Positions 1 through 17,418 of a stretch of 64,000 nucleotides of DNA are shown piece after piece (position 1 is the first letter of the stretch; each line of letters starts with the position of its first letter). Where the stretch lies: positions 335,501-399,500 of the forward strand of contig OY718803.1 in assembly GCA_963070105.1 (NCBI GenBank), written 5' to 3'. The notes beneath the pieces are model-generated. The model ran no database searches. It was given only the letters and a program-made list of their open reading frames with translations, and was not told the origin of the DNA. Both the position numbers and the translations under genes were made by a program. Source of the DNA: Litomosoides sigmodontis. Lineage: Eukaryota > Nematoda > Chromadorea > Rhabditida > Onchocercidae.

Positions 1-16
1 TTTTTTTTCGTTATAG

Positions 17-1578
17 CTTATTGGCAATGTCAACGCTGTATGTGTTGGATTGGCATAATCGAACATTTGGGTATCATAAACGGCCATATATCGTTGAAAG
101 TACAACTACTAATGGGCCAATGATAGAACAAGGTGGCAAAATTGGTCAAATTGTCCAAGTCAAGGATAATGTTTGGAAACCACCAATACAACCACATGCG
201 CCACCACTAAGCATTTCATGTGATTATATGTATTGTCATATGTTTTGTTGCTCGAAGGGTGATGAATATAACATGCCAAATGAGAGCAATGCTGATAAGG
301 TATCAAGTTTTGGTATTTTTGCATTTTAAGTATTTGAAAATCTTTCAAAGGTAGTCCAATCTGATTCCGAAATTTTGGCTGATTTGTTGAAAAGTCGTGT
401 TGCAGAGTGTTGATTTTTAATGTTCAAATTTGGTTGCAGGCGTTTATTTGCATGAGCAATCAGATTTTTAAGTGAAAGCAAAAGTATCTGTTTAACAAAA
501 GGATTTCCAAAATGAACTAGTTTCTATTAGATTTTTTTACAAAAATTAAAAAAAATAAAATAAAATATTGATTTTTCTTTGATAAAAATAGATACAGTAG
601 TAATGATTTAGGATGAGCAAACAATTTTGAACCTACAGCAGCAACAATCATTATTGAAAGTCAAAGACAGTGAGGAAAATCAAGCGTCGCCTGTAGCTAG
701 AGGGCTCGACTTTTCATCGTCAGCATCAGACACTAGTATTGAAATACCAGATTTCAATGTAACTATTGATGGTCGATATTGTACAAGTGATAGTTGTAAA
801 CCACGTCGTGGTCTGTACACCTACTACATACCTATTTCACCGACTATGCCGACTGTATCGTTGGAAATTAAATTTAAGTATGTTCTACCCTACAAATTAT
901 TTCATCCCTCACTACATAATTATAAAATAGTACTTCAAAAAGTGATAGTGTAATTTATTTACTGTAATGAGATAAAAACGGTTCTTTTCCTGCTCATTGG
1001 GCGAGGTAGTATTCATCGAAATATTCACGACGAAAATAATAAGATTATTCTAGAAATTTTTTCACGCTCGGGTGAGTTTGTCTTACTTTGCAATTTACTT
1101 GGCATTTCAACTGCAATTCTAAATTTTAGTGTTGGCGATAGTGGTACTTATATTGATAATTGTGGCAGTTTGCGAGATTTTAATCAAAAACCATGTAATG
1201 ATGAACATGCTATAAGGACAGTTCGTGGGAAACAGCCGATCGTTCAGAAGGTATTTTGTTAACTATTTGTTTTAGTAGTTTACTTTTTTGTGTTTTTGAA
1301 CTTTTCCTTAAAAACACTTTTTTTGCTGTAATATATAACGAAACATTCCATCTCAGTGCTTTCTGTTTCTCATAATCTCAGTTATATTGCCGGCCATTTT
1401 CCAGGTAGTAGAGGGAATCTATGAATTGCCAGTTGGCAATTATATGCACAGCGCGTATCGATTTCGAGTTGGCTACACTACTGAATCCTGTAATATGAAC
1501 GAATCTCAACGCGGACGTAGCTTTGATGAATATAATTTAATCTTTTATCGTAATTGTCAAATTTCAATGAACTTCTAA
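17..1578 (+). CDS. Uncharacterised nematode protein, 3' end of a gene that begins outside the window
   Basis: Seen: exons at 17-299 (acceptor TTATAG, phase 0 end), 612 to 877 or 881, 972 or 1010 to 1250, and 1405-1578 ending in TAA. The encoded protein has a cysteine cluster (CDYMYCHMFCC), a short glutamine run after the second acceptor, a Ser/Asp-rich stretch, then IDGRYCTSDSCKPRRG. The last exon carries the motifs ELPVGNYMHSAYRFRVGY and FDEYNLIFYRNC. I recognise no domain. Paired cysteines and aromatic residues suggest an extracellular or lumenal protein, but no signal peptide or membrane segment lies in the visible part. The junction between the second and third exons is ambiguous: a strong donor at 878 needs a weak acceptor at 1009, whereas the acceptor before 972 needs a weaker donor at 882. 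The upstream part of the gene is missing. Confidence 0.6.
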
Positions 1579-1642
1579 CATTTAAATTTGCTATTATGAC
1601 TAGATATTTTACTGAGGTATTTTCTAAATTACGCCATGCTTA

Positions 1643-1648
1643 AATAAA
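1643..1648 (+). terminator. Candidate polyadenylation signal AATAAA
   Basis: A canonical hexamer lies 65 bp after the stop codon of the first gene, in AT-rich sequence. This is positional evidence only. Confidence 0.4.
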
Positions 1649-2298
1649 ATTTTTAATTTATAATCGAAATTTTCTTCCGCTTTACCCATAGAAATTACCG
1701 AAGGAAAAAAGTTTTAATAAAATAGTAAGATTGTTGCAGTTGTCTATTGATTTATTCTACTGTAGTGATTCTTGTTATGATGCATTTAATGCCAGACAAT
1801 ACTTTCCAAATAAGACAGTAATTATTATTCGATTCTGTTAATAATAGGCGATCAGTTACTCCGATTTCGTTGTTCTTTTTTCATATGAAATTGTATCGAT
1901 TTTGCTGCCGTCGTGAACAATCCTTTCATCGATTTCTTCATTTATGAATTTTTTTGCCAAATGAGTCCTACGAGGAAGGCAGGATTATTTGTAGCAATGC
2001 GGAGGCTTTGGAAGAGTAAAGTGGAGAGGAGCATGATGCAGCAAAGAAGACATTATGCATATTCTCCTTTACATTTGACTTAACATCGTTATTATTTGTT
2101 AATTAAACGAATGTTCCTGTAGTCTCATTGTCCAAGCAACTGGAGAGGAGTGCTGTGATTCTGTTGCTATTTGGCTCTTTTTCATCTCTCTCAGTCCATC
2201 AATCTTTGTGTTCAGTTTTATGAAATTTCAAGCTCTGCTTTTTCCTTTTTCTTTTTCTTTACACTGATTGATTTTCTTTTCGTTTCTGCTGTCGATCT

Positions 2299-2300
<2 letters not shown>

Positions 2301-2361
<61 letters not shown>

Positions 2362-2372
2362 GTATATATATA
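2301..2372. repeat. (TA)n microsatellite with a few TG interruptions
   Basis: About 70 bp of alternating T and A, with GTATATG interruptions at its 3' end. It produces a spurious Tyr-Ile open frame. Confidence 0.95.
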
Positions 2373-3693
2373 CCGACCCTTTTCATTTGTAATAAGTAAT
2401 CAAGTGGTTATGTTTTTTAAGGAATACGAAATTGATAATGATATTGTGGTACCACTGGATCTGTTTATATACTGTAATTTTGTTGAACGTGGGCAGGTTT
2501 CGTAGCGGGAAGAGAAAAGCCATTAAAGTCGTATGATGTGGAGTTTCAAAATTCGAGAGAAAGTGGTACTGATTTGCAGCTTTTCTAGTAAGCTTATTAA
2601 ACGATATCTCTATGCCATTAGTTGCCAAATTAATAAGTCAGTAAATTTAGCCATTTGCAAAGCGCTGCAAAAGTTACGAATGGTTCAAAAATGGAATCAT
2701 TTGAATTATTGATATTTTTACTTATTTCAAATATTCCCGTCATTTCATGCGTTGACTTTTTCATCAGATGTTTTTTAAAATTTCTTGAATTTGTTGTATG
2801 TTTTCTCTGTATAGTTTCCAAAGATTGTATTCTAGTAATTACTTGACTTATCCTTGTCGTGCATTAATAATTACTTGATGAAAGCATAAATTGGTATCAG
2901 GGCGTCATTCTAGTATTCTACCCATTATGGAAATATTGCGAGCAAAATGGAATTAAAAAGCGGCTTCTGCTATATGTATTCTGAATTAATTCGGTATTCT
3001 AAAACTATTTCTTAAAGATTAAAGGGCACAATCAAGCATTGGACTGTGAAGAAACAGGATGTTGGGGGGGAGTACGTAACAATTTCACTTATCCGAGGTT
3101 CGTTCCACTGCTTTCCTTGTTTTTTAAACGAAGCGTGAAAATTAAAAGTAAAAGTGAAGGAGGAGAGAAAAGAAGAAAGGCGTAAGTAGAAGTTTTAGTG
3201 TGATCATCCGTCGGTCGGAGTACTTGGATGATTGTTCGCCGTTTGCTTCTTCCGCTGCGGCTGCTTGCTAGGAAGTATGACGCCACGCCGTCAATCGACA
3301 ATCTAATTCTCAACTTTGTTAAACATCGTTCCTTCCTTTCGCTTCTTTATTACCTCCTCCTCCTTCCCATTTTACTCACTGTCTCATCGATGCATCCACA
3401 ACATCCTGAGAGGTTCGTCTTCATTCATCTTTTCCAGTTTCGCTTCAATGCAGCGGATCCGTGCCTCTGCATGAAACAGCTTCCCAATATTAGTGAGAAG
3501 TTCGGGGTGGCAGCAGAGCAGAAGAAAGCTCACATCTCAGTTTCCCTGAGTGACGAGCGTCGTCGATTGGATCATCCCAATTATTTACTACTTACTTTTC
3601 AATGAATAATACACTCTCTCCATCGATTGTACGTACATGCATGCATATTCATAAAGCGATCAATGGTTGTCAAGTGATCACTTTAGTTTTGAA

Positions 3694-3732
3694 ATTTTCA
3701 GATATATCCGAAAAATGATTGCAATTGAGTAG
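3694..3732 (+). promoter_or_regulatory. Probable trans-splice acceptor and short uORF ahead of unc-38
   Basis: ATTTTCAG ends at 3701, 43 bp before the unc-38 start, and could accept a spliced leader. Between it and the start is a five-codon upstream ORF (ATG at 3715, TAG at 3730-3732). The uORF is read directly. Trans-splicing is inferred from the acceptor shape and the nematode context. Confidence 0.5.
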
Positions 3733-3744
3733 CAAACTGGTAGC

Positions 3745-6700
3745 ATGACCACCCATCTGATATTGCCCTTTCTAGTGCTAATCATACCGACGTTGTACGG
3801 CAATGAAGATGCAAAACGATTATATGATGATTTAATGATCAATTACAATAAGCACCGCCGACCAGCACCAGAGCCAAATAAACCGATTAATATCAAACTA
3901 AAATTACGGCTTTCGCAAATTATTGATGTTGTACGGTATCAATGTTAACATTAAATTTCATTAATCGGCAGTCTTCCGAATTAAACACAGATTATTAGTA
4001 TTAGTTTAATAGCTAGCAACAAGTAATTGCACAAGTAAATCATATCTCCAATTTAACTGCCAACATTTCACAACGAGGAAGAAAAATGATAAACGATGGA
4101 AACTTCTGAAACAATAATGAATTTGTTGCAATTTTATTTGAATGAACAATGGTGTACTAATAATGATTCAATGGAAATAGTTTTAGGTAACACTCTTCAA
4201 AAGATTCGCCCAGTTCTAGTTTTTAGTTTTGAAGCTTTCAGGAATTCTTGATTTTCGGACCGTTCGGTCCAAATCATTTTTCAATTTAAACTTTCATATT
4301 TTGCAGCATGAAATTGATCAAATCATGACATGTAGCGTTTGGTTGAAACAAGTGTGGGCGGATAAAAAATTATCATGGAATCCAGCAATTTACGGCGGGG
4401 TCAGCATACTCTATATACCGTATGAAATGATTTGGGTACCTGATATCGTCTTATATAATAAGTAATTCATTCCATGTTAAGTAGTCAATCAATCAACGGC
4501 AGCTTTATAACGAAGATAATGTAGTAGGATAAATGGGCGCAATGCTTTCTGACAAGCAACCTTTAATTGTTAATTTAGAAAGTTACCTTTAATTTTGTCC
4601 GATTTTAATGTTACTTGAGCGATAAATATAATGTCAACTGAACAACGAAATAACTTCCAATAGTGTTTGTTTCACTAAACGGTTAGTCATTTTTACCTGT
4701 CTGATTAAAAAGGCGGCAGTTCTGCGATCCGATCGCTCAACAAAAGCAATTTGACAGCAATGAGAAGGAAATGTCCCCCACCCGGAGATCGGGTGAGGAA
4801 AAAATGATCGGCGATCATTAACTCTTGAAATTCCTTCTTCGAACAGTTCAACCTTTTTCACTATGCTGCTGTATCAGTTCGATTCCTCAGTAATTAACTC
4901 CCGCGGAATGAACGATCAGAAGCTGTGAGAAGCTAGTGATATTGTTTGTAGTAATACATTAACTTTCTACCGAAACCATTAATTATTCTAGAAGTTATGC
5001 GAATGGGTGAATAATTAATTATATTTTAGTGCGGACGGCAACTATAACATAACAATCAGCACAAAGGCAACTTTACGATACGATGGTCAAGTAACCTGGG
5101 AACCACCGGCTATTTTTAAAACGCTGTGTCAAATTGATGTCCGATGGTTAGTTCGTTTTTAGCTGAAATTATCATCTGCTTTTAATTACATTGCAAAATT
5201 GGTTAAACATATATACATACATATCTGTTCGAAAACTTTGTCGCTGCCTTAGTCACCAGGATGTGCTAATTGTGTTTTATGTTGCAGGTTTCCATTTGAT
5301 GAGCAACAATGTTATTTTAAGGTAACATTCGTACCTTCTATTTTTTCCTCTGTTAATTTAGTTAATAAATTTCATGAAATTCTTTGCAAAAAAGATAACT
5401 GAATGCTTTTAGTTCGGCTCCTGGACATACTCTGACAATTTACTTAATCTGGAATTTTTGGATGGCGAAGCACGCTATGAACTGGAGATGAATGAAAATG
5501 GTGCACTGGATAATATAACAGTTGTGGAAGAAGGAATTGGTAGGAACTGCTTTTCCTGTTCGTATTAAATTTGACACTAATTATTATTTCATTATAATTC
5601 GGCGTAGATCTTTCCGATTATTATCCGTCAGTGGAGTGGGACATAATGTCAAGGATCGCAAAACGACATGCAAAAAATTATCCAACGTGTTGCTCAGATG
5701 GGACATACATTGATATTATGGTAATCATTTGTGGTGTCAATTTAAGTATAGCCTTATTCATACCTAGATATTGTAATCTCAAGGTTCACTTACGCAAAAC
5801 TGTTGGATTCGCTTATTGGAACTGATATTGAAATCATTTGCATACATACCTTTACGTGAACAGAAACCGCAATGGCAATGAAGTCTACTTCTCATCAATT
5901 TTAGTTTTACTTGGAGTTACGTCGTAAACCGTTATTTTACACGGTAAATTTGGTGTTTCCGTGCATCGGTATATCATTTCTAACAATTGTCGCTTTTTAT
6001 TTACCGTCACGAAGCGGCGAAAAGATCACTTTATGTATTTTGACATTGGTTGCGCTAACAGTCTTCTACCTGTTATTGGTTTGCTCTTCTCTTCTTTGCC
6101 ATGGACGCACGAAGTCTCATGGAAGTTAAATTAACGTATTTTATTCATTTTTCAAACTTCAAGTGCTAAATCTGCGAAGCTTGTCTATGTGTATAGGGGC
6201 GTTGATGAATAATCAAGCACACTATATGCATAATTGCTCTATTTAACTAACTGTTTTCCTGTGGGATCAAAACTTAAATAGGCCATATTGTAAACAAACG
6301 TGAAAACAACTGATTGACAGAGCAGAAGATAGACAGGTAAAGGAAGGGAATGTAAAAGAGAAGCTGTCGTTGTCACTACTATTACTCTTTTATCACATTT
6401 GTGGGATGAAAATTAAAAAAGGCGGAGTTGGAAGGTCGAATGCTTTAAAATGATTTTCCAATCGATTACCAACTAATCCAGCAATTCATTAACAGAAAGA
6501 TATTATTCCGGCCACGAGCATCGCCTTACCTTTAATTGGTAAATACTTGCTATTCACAATGATTATGGTCTCACTCAGTGTGCTCGTTACTGTTATTTGT
6601 TAGTTTTATCTTTTTTTCCTCTCACTACAATTTCAATTTTTTCTAAAAGGGACTTTCTAAATTTCAGCACCCTTTTTTTAAACAAAATGCAGAAGTTTGA

Positions 6701-8238
6701 CTTTTGTATTTTTTTAAATCTGTAAAGAAACTGGTGATACTAGTGCTTATTTAATTAATAGGCATTGGTATCACTAGTTTTATTTAATTAATGAAAGTGT
6801 GCAAGAGGCTATTAATATTTTAATTGTTGACAGCACTGAATTTACATTTTCGAAGGCCAGCAACCCATCAAATGCCTAGTTGGGTGAAATGGCTATTTCT
6901 GGGAATACTGCCTAAAATGTTATTTATGCGACGACCGACGATCGCTGAAGTATTTCACAAGGCCGGTGGTCAACGAGGTGAACTGCGTAAATTTTCAATA
7001 ACTTTTGTCTCTTTGTACAGCACGAGCCAATTCTATGGTATTTTATAAAAAGTTTAACAAGTTCAGATTATAACATTGCGAGCAAATTAAATCTTAAAGA
7101 CAAAAGGTTGAAATAAGCATATGTGTGCCTGCAAATGCGGAGTTCTATTGAATTTAATTCCTTATCTTTTAATAAGCGTAGTAAAATTGAAATTGAGCTA
7201 AATTTTGTTTGGTCTCAGTTGAAAATATGATCATCAATCGTTGTGAACGAAAAGTAAGCTGCGACGCATGCGCTGATGAAAACACGCAGATCAATGAGCA
7301 AATTCAGAAACTTTACCGCTCACCGCACGTCATTAAGGCATTTGAGAACGTTTGCTTCATCGCGGAATTGCTGAAGAAAAAAGATCGTGATGCGATGGTA
7401 AGTGTTGTTCCAATGTATGCCGAAACGGTTATATTGAAATGCTTTAATAATTTACATAATTACAATTTGTTCGATGGAATGAACAAGACTGTTGCTATTT
7501 GTTAGTAAAGTATTACAATTGAATTGAATTTGAAAGTAATTTATTATGAACAAAGTTTTGTGTTTTAATTATTTAAAAAACTAGTGGTTTAAGTGATCAG
7601 GAAGCATCTGCTCCTTCTCTCTCTATTGATTCGAAAAATGCATGTTCATGTGAATTCCTTTAGCAAGGTTAAAAATATATTCCAAACTTTGCTTTATTCA
7701 AAATTTTAGCTAATGAAATTAAAACTCAATTGACGTTAATAATTGTGAAAAATTTCTTGCAGATTGATGAAGACTGGAAATTTGTTGCTGTGGTACTTGA
7801 TAGATTATTCCTTTTGATTTTTTCAATTACCTCTTTCTCGGGTACTGCTTTAATTCTTCTTCAGGTATCAGTCAGCCTAACCATTTTAAAATTTTATTTC
7901 AGTAGCATGTGGACATTTCTTCCTAAGTTGGTTTTACATTTTAATTTGCTTTGTCGAAAATTTTGTTGAAAAAATTAGCAAATCTTTACGCAGAAATGAT
8001 TTGTTTATATATCGCCATTTTGTTCAATCACTTTTCTCCTTCTTTTGCGCCGTACTTGGACAAAATTAAAATCAAAAAAGTACTGATGCATATTCGCTTG
8101 CTTTATTTAATAACTATTCTTTATGTGTAAGGTAAAATTTCTATGAAAAGTTATTTTTCAAATGAGAAGGATTAGTTGGCATATAAGTCTTCCTTTTAGG
8201 CTCCAAGTTTATATGACACGCGGCAGGCCATCGATTAG
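3745..8238 (+). CDS. unc-38: Nicotinic acetylcholine receptor alpha subunit, UNC-38 type (levamisole-receptor subunit)
   Basis: Ligand-gated cation channel subunit of the muscle and neuronal cell surface. In C. elegans UNC-38 co-assembles with UNC-63, UNC-29, LEV-1 and LEV-8. Twelve exons join in frame to 490 residues: 3745-3930, 4307-4461, 5030-5146, 5288-5321, 5413-5539, 5608-5720, 5905-6078, 6496-6598, 6834-6977, 7219-7397, 7763-7864, 8200-8238. Seen: signal peptide at about residues 1-19, followed by [13 protein letters not shown]; Cys-loop C147-C161; adjacent cysteines C234-C235 (YPTCC), which mark an alpha subunit; [12 protein letters not shown] leading into TM1 (about 254-274); TM2 after GEK (about 283-303); TM3 (about 317-337); a variable cytoplasmic loop; and TM4 (about 455-478). 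The protein ends in [12 protein letters not shown], soon after TM4. The start is the only ATG in frame with the signal peptide. The UNC-38 assignment, rather than UNC-63 or another alpha subunit, rests on the N-terminal and TM1 motifs. Confidence 0.95.
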
Positions 8239-8430
8239 CCGAAGATTGCGCGTTGCTGAAGTTTATTCATTTCTCATTGCCTCCAGCGATCGATTGGTTA
8301 ATCGGTGATATTGTATTGTCGGTTCTCTCAGTTTCAATGAAATTGAAATTAAAGAGTTGTAGGAATTAGAAATGCTACCATTTATGTCAAGAGACACTTC
8401 AATTCTTTCCTAACCGTTGAACGATTTCTT

Positions 8431-8484
8431 CCAATGTCAACTCATCCAGGAATATTCCCCAATATCAAGTCATCCAGGAATATT
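8431..8484. repeat. Two imperfect 26-bp tandem copies, 28-bp period
   Basis: Both copies share TCATCCAGGAATATT and match at 24 of 26 positions. They sit just 3' of unc-38. Confidence 0.8.
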
Positions 8485-9143
8485 ATTGCTGCTGAAGATT
8501 TTGCATTATACGTGTACTTAGCCTGCATCACGATTTTTGTTAGCGTGTAATCAGAGGAAGAAAATACTATGCGCAATTTCCTATTAAATGTAAATACCTT
8601 CCTTTCACTAATTTTATTTTTCCGTTAGTTTTTAAAATTTCACGGTGGTTGCGTATTATCATCAATTTGTCCTCATTTAAGCAGTGCTACATCTTACTCA
8701 CTAATACTGACAGCGATCGTAGAAGTTCTTTATCGATCAGGCAAAATAAAAAAGCATAGTTCTTAATTTGAGTGATTAGTGCCATAATAATCACTTCTGT
8801 CGTTTCAGTGACCACTGACATACACCATACATATATATGTAAGCCAACGAATAATAGTACAGTTTAAGCGTTAAGTGAAAAAATGAATTTAACTTCTTGC
8901 TAATTGCTTCGAATTTTGAATTCAAAGAAATCTTCGACTGCTGAAACGTGAAGTTTCAGGTTCTTCGAGCTAAACTTCACAATATAATTACTTTTATCTT
9001 TTTTGTGCACATCACTGTAAGTTGAAATGCAGCAAGAAACTTAAATGCATAAGCTGAAGTTTGTAGACAAAATTGACATCAGTTTTGCCGAATAACGGCA
9101 ACAACGAGTATTGTCTTCAAATCAGTTCATAACGGCTTCCTCT

Positions 9144-9205
9144 AAGATATTCGAATTGAAGTCTCTTCCTCCTTTCTTCAAGATACTCGAATTAAGGCCT
9201 CTTCC
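9144..9205. repeat. Two diverged 26-bp direct repeats, 36-bp period
   Basis: Copies start at 9144 and 9180, both of the form AAGATAYTCGAATT followed by CTCTTCC, matching at 22 of 26 positions. No function is visible. Confidence 0.7.
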
Positions 9206-12200
9206 CCGATTGCCAAATATTTTTCCTTGCTCTCAGGAACTCTCCTGGGGCGTTGAAAGTGCTGAAAACAGGCACTATTCAAGGCACCGCACATTGAATT
9301 TGTGAGGTGTCCTGAGTACCGTATGTCATGATAAAGCACCGTATACAGCATTGACTACTATTTATTCGGGCATTTCTTCAATTCGTTTGATCTGTGTTTT
9401 GCATTGCAGCCATGCCAGCAACTTATCATTTCATGTAATTTCTTAACTACTCGTAGTAAAATGAGTTGCTGAAAAAAATTTGTAATTTCACCTATCTGGC
9501 CGCCGCGCTGTTTCGCAAAAACACTGTAATGGATTTTTTGATATCATAAACACTCATAATTCTAATTCAAATTTCGAATATTTGAAATTATTTGGGGATT
9601 TAAAGTGGGAAATTTTGTCTTATTACTTTTGAAGAGGTGTTAATGCATTTGTAATTTGTACATATAATTAAAACGGTAATTACAATATTCGATAATTGTG
9701 ATATTTGCCACCGATTAGTGTCATTTCGATGACAATTTATAGTTCAATGAATTTCTTTCCTTTTCATTATCATATTTCGCGGTGAAATGCATGACTTTGT
9801 TGTATTTTTGCACTTTAATTATTTCCAACAATTCTTTTTTTGCAGTTCGAAATTTCGAAAAATTTTGATGGGATGATATGGATAGTCCGAAATTCCTAAA
9901 ATGTCAGATAAATTGTTGGTAGTCCTTCGTCATAGATAACCTATGTGACCTCACAGGATTCTCTTGAAAACGAATGGAAATGCAGCGGTGGCAAGAGATT
10001 TTTGTTTCATTGATTGGCGTTGATTTTGTGAAACCTATGCGTAATAAAGGAGTAATGAATTAAATGAAGCCACTTGACTTCCATTAATTCGGTATCTGTT
10101 ACGATTCCAAAAATGTCTGGAGGAAAATTAAATTAGAAATCAAAAGTTGAGTCATCGTGAGCTGTACAATTAACTGGAGTAAATATTCCCTATTGCATTT
10201 CCTTTTTTGTTCGTAAAAATCAATAGTAATTGATGACTAGGGAAATCAATAATTATTTGCTTTCATCCGTCATCCAACGAGCCATCCACTTCTCTATTCG
10301 ATCCTTCGATCTTTCATTCCTATTCTTTTCTGCTCTTTGTTTAATCGCCCGCTCCTATTCGAGTCAAATATTTTCCGCTCTAAGCTACACTTACGTACGT
10401 GCGTGCAAATGAGGTATTGTATTTAATTTATATGAACATAGATGTGTGTTTAAGGATCTCTCTGCAACTGGCATTTCACCTCTTATATGTCGTTGTTTCA
10501 GCACATTGCAACGTACAACATGCACGGTAGAAGTAACTGATACTTACGATCTGACGAAAGTAAAATTTGGTTGATTGCATACTGTAGCAGTATAGGTGCG
10601 GTAAAGTTCAATAACGGTCTGTTGATAACACTGATATCAATTAATTTTGGACTGTCATTGTCTTATAAACATTGGTAACTGCAAATATAACATATAACAA
10701 ATTTTTCACTACTATTTAGTGGAAATTTCTCCTCAGAATTATGCGAGGAATAAATGAGTGAGGGAGTGAAACAACTGCATCGAACTAAAGTTTATTTTAA
10801 ATTTCAATAACGGTTTTCAAATGATTTAGATGGCCGTTGTTTTTTTACTAGAAACTGACCGATCAATTTATAAGCAAAATATTATCTTTACTTGGTTGAT
10901 GAATGCTTCTAATATAAGACATACCGATATCAGTTGAAAGTTCCCCTTTTAGATTTTCAATCTTGTCTTTCGCAAAAGATTTAGGTGTAAAGTGTTACTA
11001 AAGCCAAATAAGCACTTCCAAGACATAACGATAAATCTCCGCAACTTTTTTCTACAAAATTTTAAGGACGTACGTGTAATAGCCTTCAAGGTTTCTGCGA
11101 CAAAGAAACGGATTGATCAATTATTTTATGGAAGAAAAAATCGAGAACATAATTTCGGTACTATAATACAGAAATTGTAGTTATTTCCTGGTATTTAATG
11201 AAAGAATAAGGTTATCTCCTGAAACTGAAAATGATGCACAAGAAATAAAAATTAAAATTCAAAAAGTGAATTACAAAGCATCACAATGAAATTAAACTTA
11301 GAAATTGAACTGCAGTAATTTCACTCTTTAGAATAACGATTGCCTCGCTCTTGAGCACACCTCTCCTGGAAATGTCAACATTGTTCGTCATTTTGATTTT
11401 TGCGAAGAGAAGAGAACAATCCATTTCTTCAATGCAAATGCAATCTGTTGAACATTGAAGCTTACATATTTCGATAAACTCGCACCGCGTAACAATTGCG
11501 CATGTACGGAAGTACTGCGCAAAAAGCACTGAATAATTCAAATGCTATTACTATGAAATCATCGATTACTACAGAGAGTTGTATGGCTTTAGATTTCGCT
11601 TCTTTTATTCATAGAACTTTGAGAAAAAGGAAGATAGTAATTTTGATTTAAAGCGATAACCTAACAAAATATTTCCTTTCCACTTCGAGTTACTTTTTTA
11701 ATTCCAATCTCTTTATTGCTGGTCAGATCTGAGCAACGACTGGGTTGCATACGTAATAAATAGTCAATTAATGTGAGAAAACGAACGGTTCACGCTTCTC
11801 GATTTAATTCCGCCCTTAATTGAAATTAAATTGCGTGAAGGAATTTTTGCTTTGCATACAACTCGTTTGCTAATCAAAAGGTAAATAAATGAAACGTTAC
11901 GGTTAAAAATAGCATCGGAATAGGAATGGGAAAAAAAGATGCAATTGCCTAATTGCAATTACCGGTAGATTTCCTTCCTCGGTGGCTTAATCAAATTGAT
12001 TATGCATTCGATTCGCACTTTATGAGATGAGTGATGACGGAGGGAGAGGGGGATAGGTAAGCGTCTGTGAAGCAGAAGAATGGGTAAAACCCATTAACTC
12101 AAATGGTCCGCTTTTTCTCTTTTTTAGATATTATCGAAAGGTAGGAAGGTGGGGGCATATTGCATATTCACGTATTTGCTGTATTTTCTCACCAAATGAA

Positions 12201-12903
12201 AATAATGAAAATCAGTAAATTAGAAGGAGCCATTTTGGAATGAATTATTATTTGTCGAAGTGGCGGAAGGGTAGAAAAAAGGTGATAAGGTTGAACGGTG
12301 ATAGTGGCTGATGATAATATGCATGTGGCTATCACTGTGGTCGTCATCGTAATGGTATCTATTCACTCCAAATTCATCACTATTTCTTTTGTAGAATCTC
12401 ATAGTTGCAAAGCTACAAAAGGTGCATGCAGTTACCGGTTCCGGAAAAAACTATTTGAATGAAAAGATGAAGCTTAGGCTGCGCTGCGTACTGAGTTATT
12501 TCATTAGACTACTTGAAATTTAAATTCAAACAAAATGACAGGCGATAAAAGAGTGATACGGTGAAGTGGAAGTGGGCGCACGTTTACATTTTGCTACTGG
12601 GCGGGGAAGTTCGCTTACCTTATAGTAGTAGTATTCGTTTAACTAGCCACCTGAAACTGTGATCTTCAGGTGGTAAAGAGGGACAGATCCATCCACGCAC
12701 ACCCATTTCTTCATGTTGCCGTGCCCCGCCTTTGAAGCAGACACATCCACTCTTATTGCCATGGTAAGAAGTATCATCGACGCGTCCTTAACGAACCGAA
12801 CGACTCGTCCAGAAATTATTCGGAATTATGGAAAGGTGTCGTTCACTTTTTACCTCCTCTCGCTAACTGTTCCACCCCGCACCACTGAGGTGCGATTTAG
12901 TCG

Positions 12904-17418
<4,515 letters not shown>

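Larger units (their letters stand above)
1579..3744. other. Intergenic stretch between the first gene and unc-38
   Basis: No supported gene. It contains a TA microsatellite near 2301-2372 and a GC-richer patch at about 3190-3290. Several open frames of 60-125 codons lack domains, flanking splice logic or biased composition. The unc-38 5' untranslated exon probably starts after the acceptor ATTTTCAG ending at 3701. Confidence 0.6.
8239..12903. other. 4.7-kb intergenic region upstream of the homeobox gene
   Basis: No supported gene. It is AT-rich, with two small local tandem duplications (8431-8484 and 9144-9205). A GC-richer patch at about 12540-12900 leads into ceh-2 and may hold its promoter. 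Open frames here are short and lack domains. Confidence 0.55.

Noticed and set aside
2301..2372. Alternating Tyr-Ile peptides from this and other TA arrays
   Set aside because: Pure microsatellite translation.
3228..3605. 125-codon plus-strand frame upstream of unc-38
   Set aside because: No domain, no conserved motif and no compatible splice to a neighbour; likely chance in a GC-richer patch.
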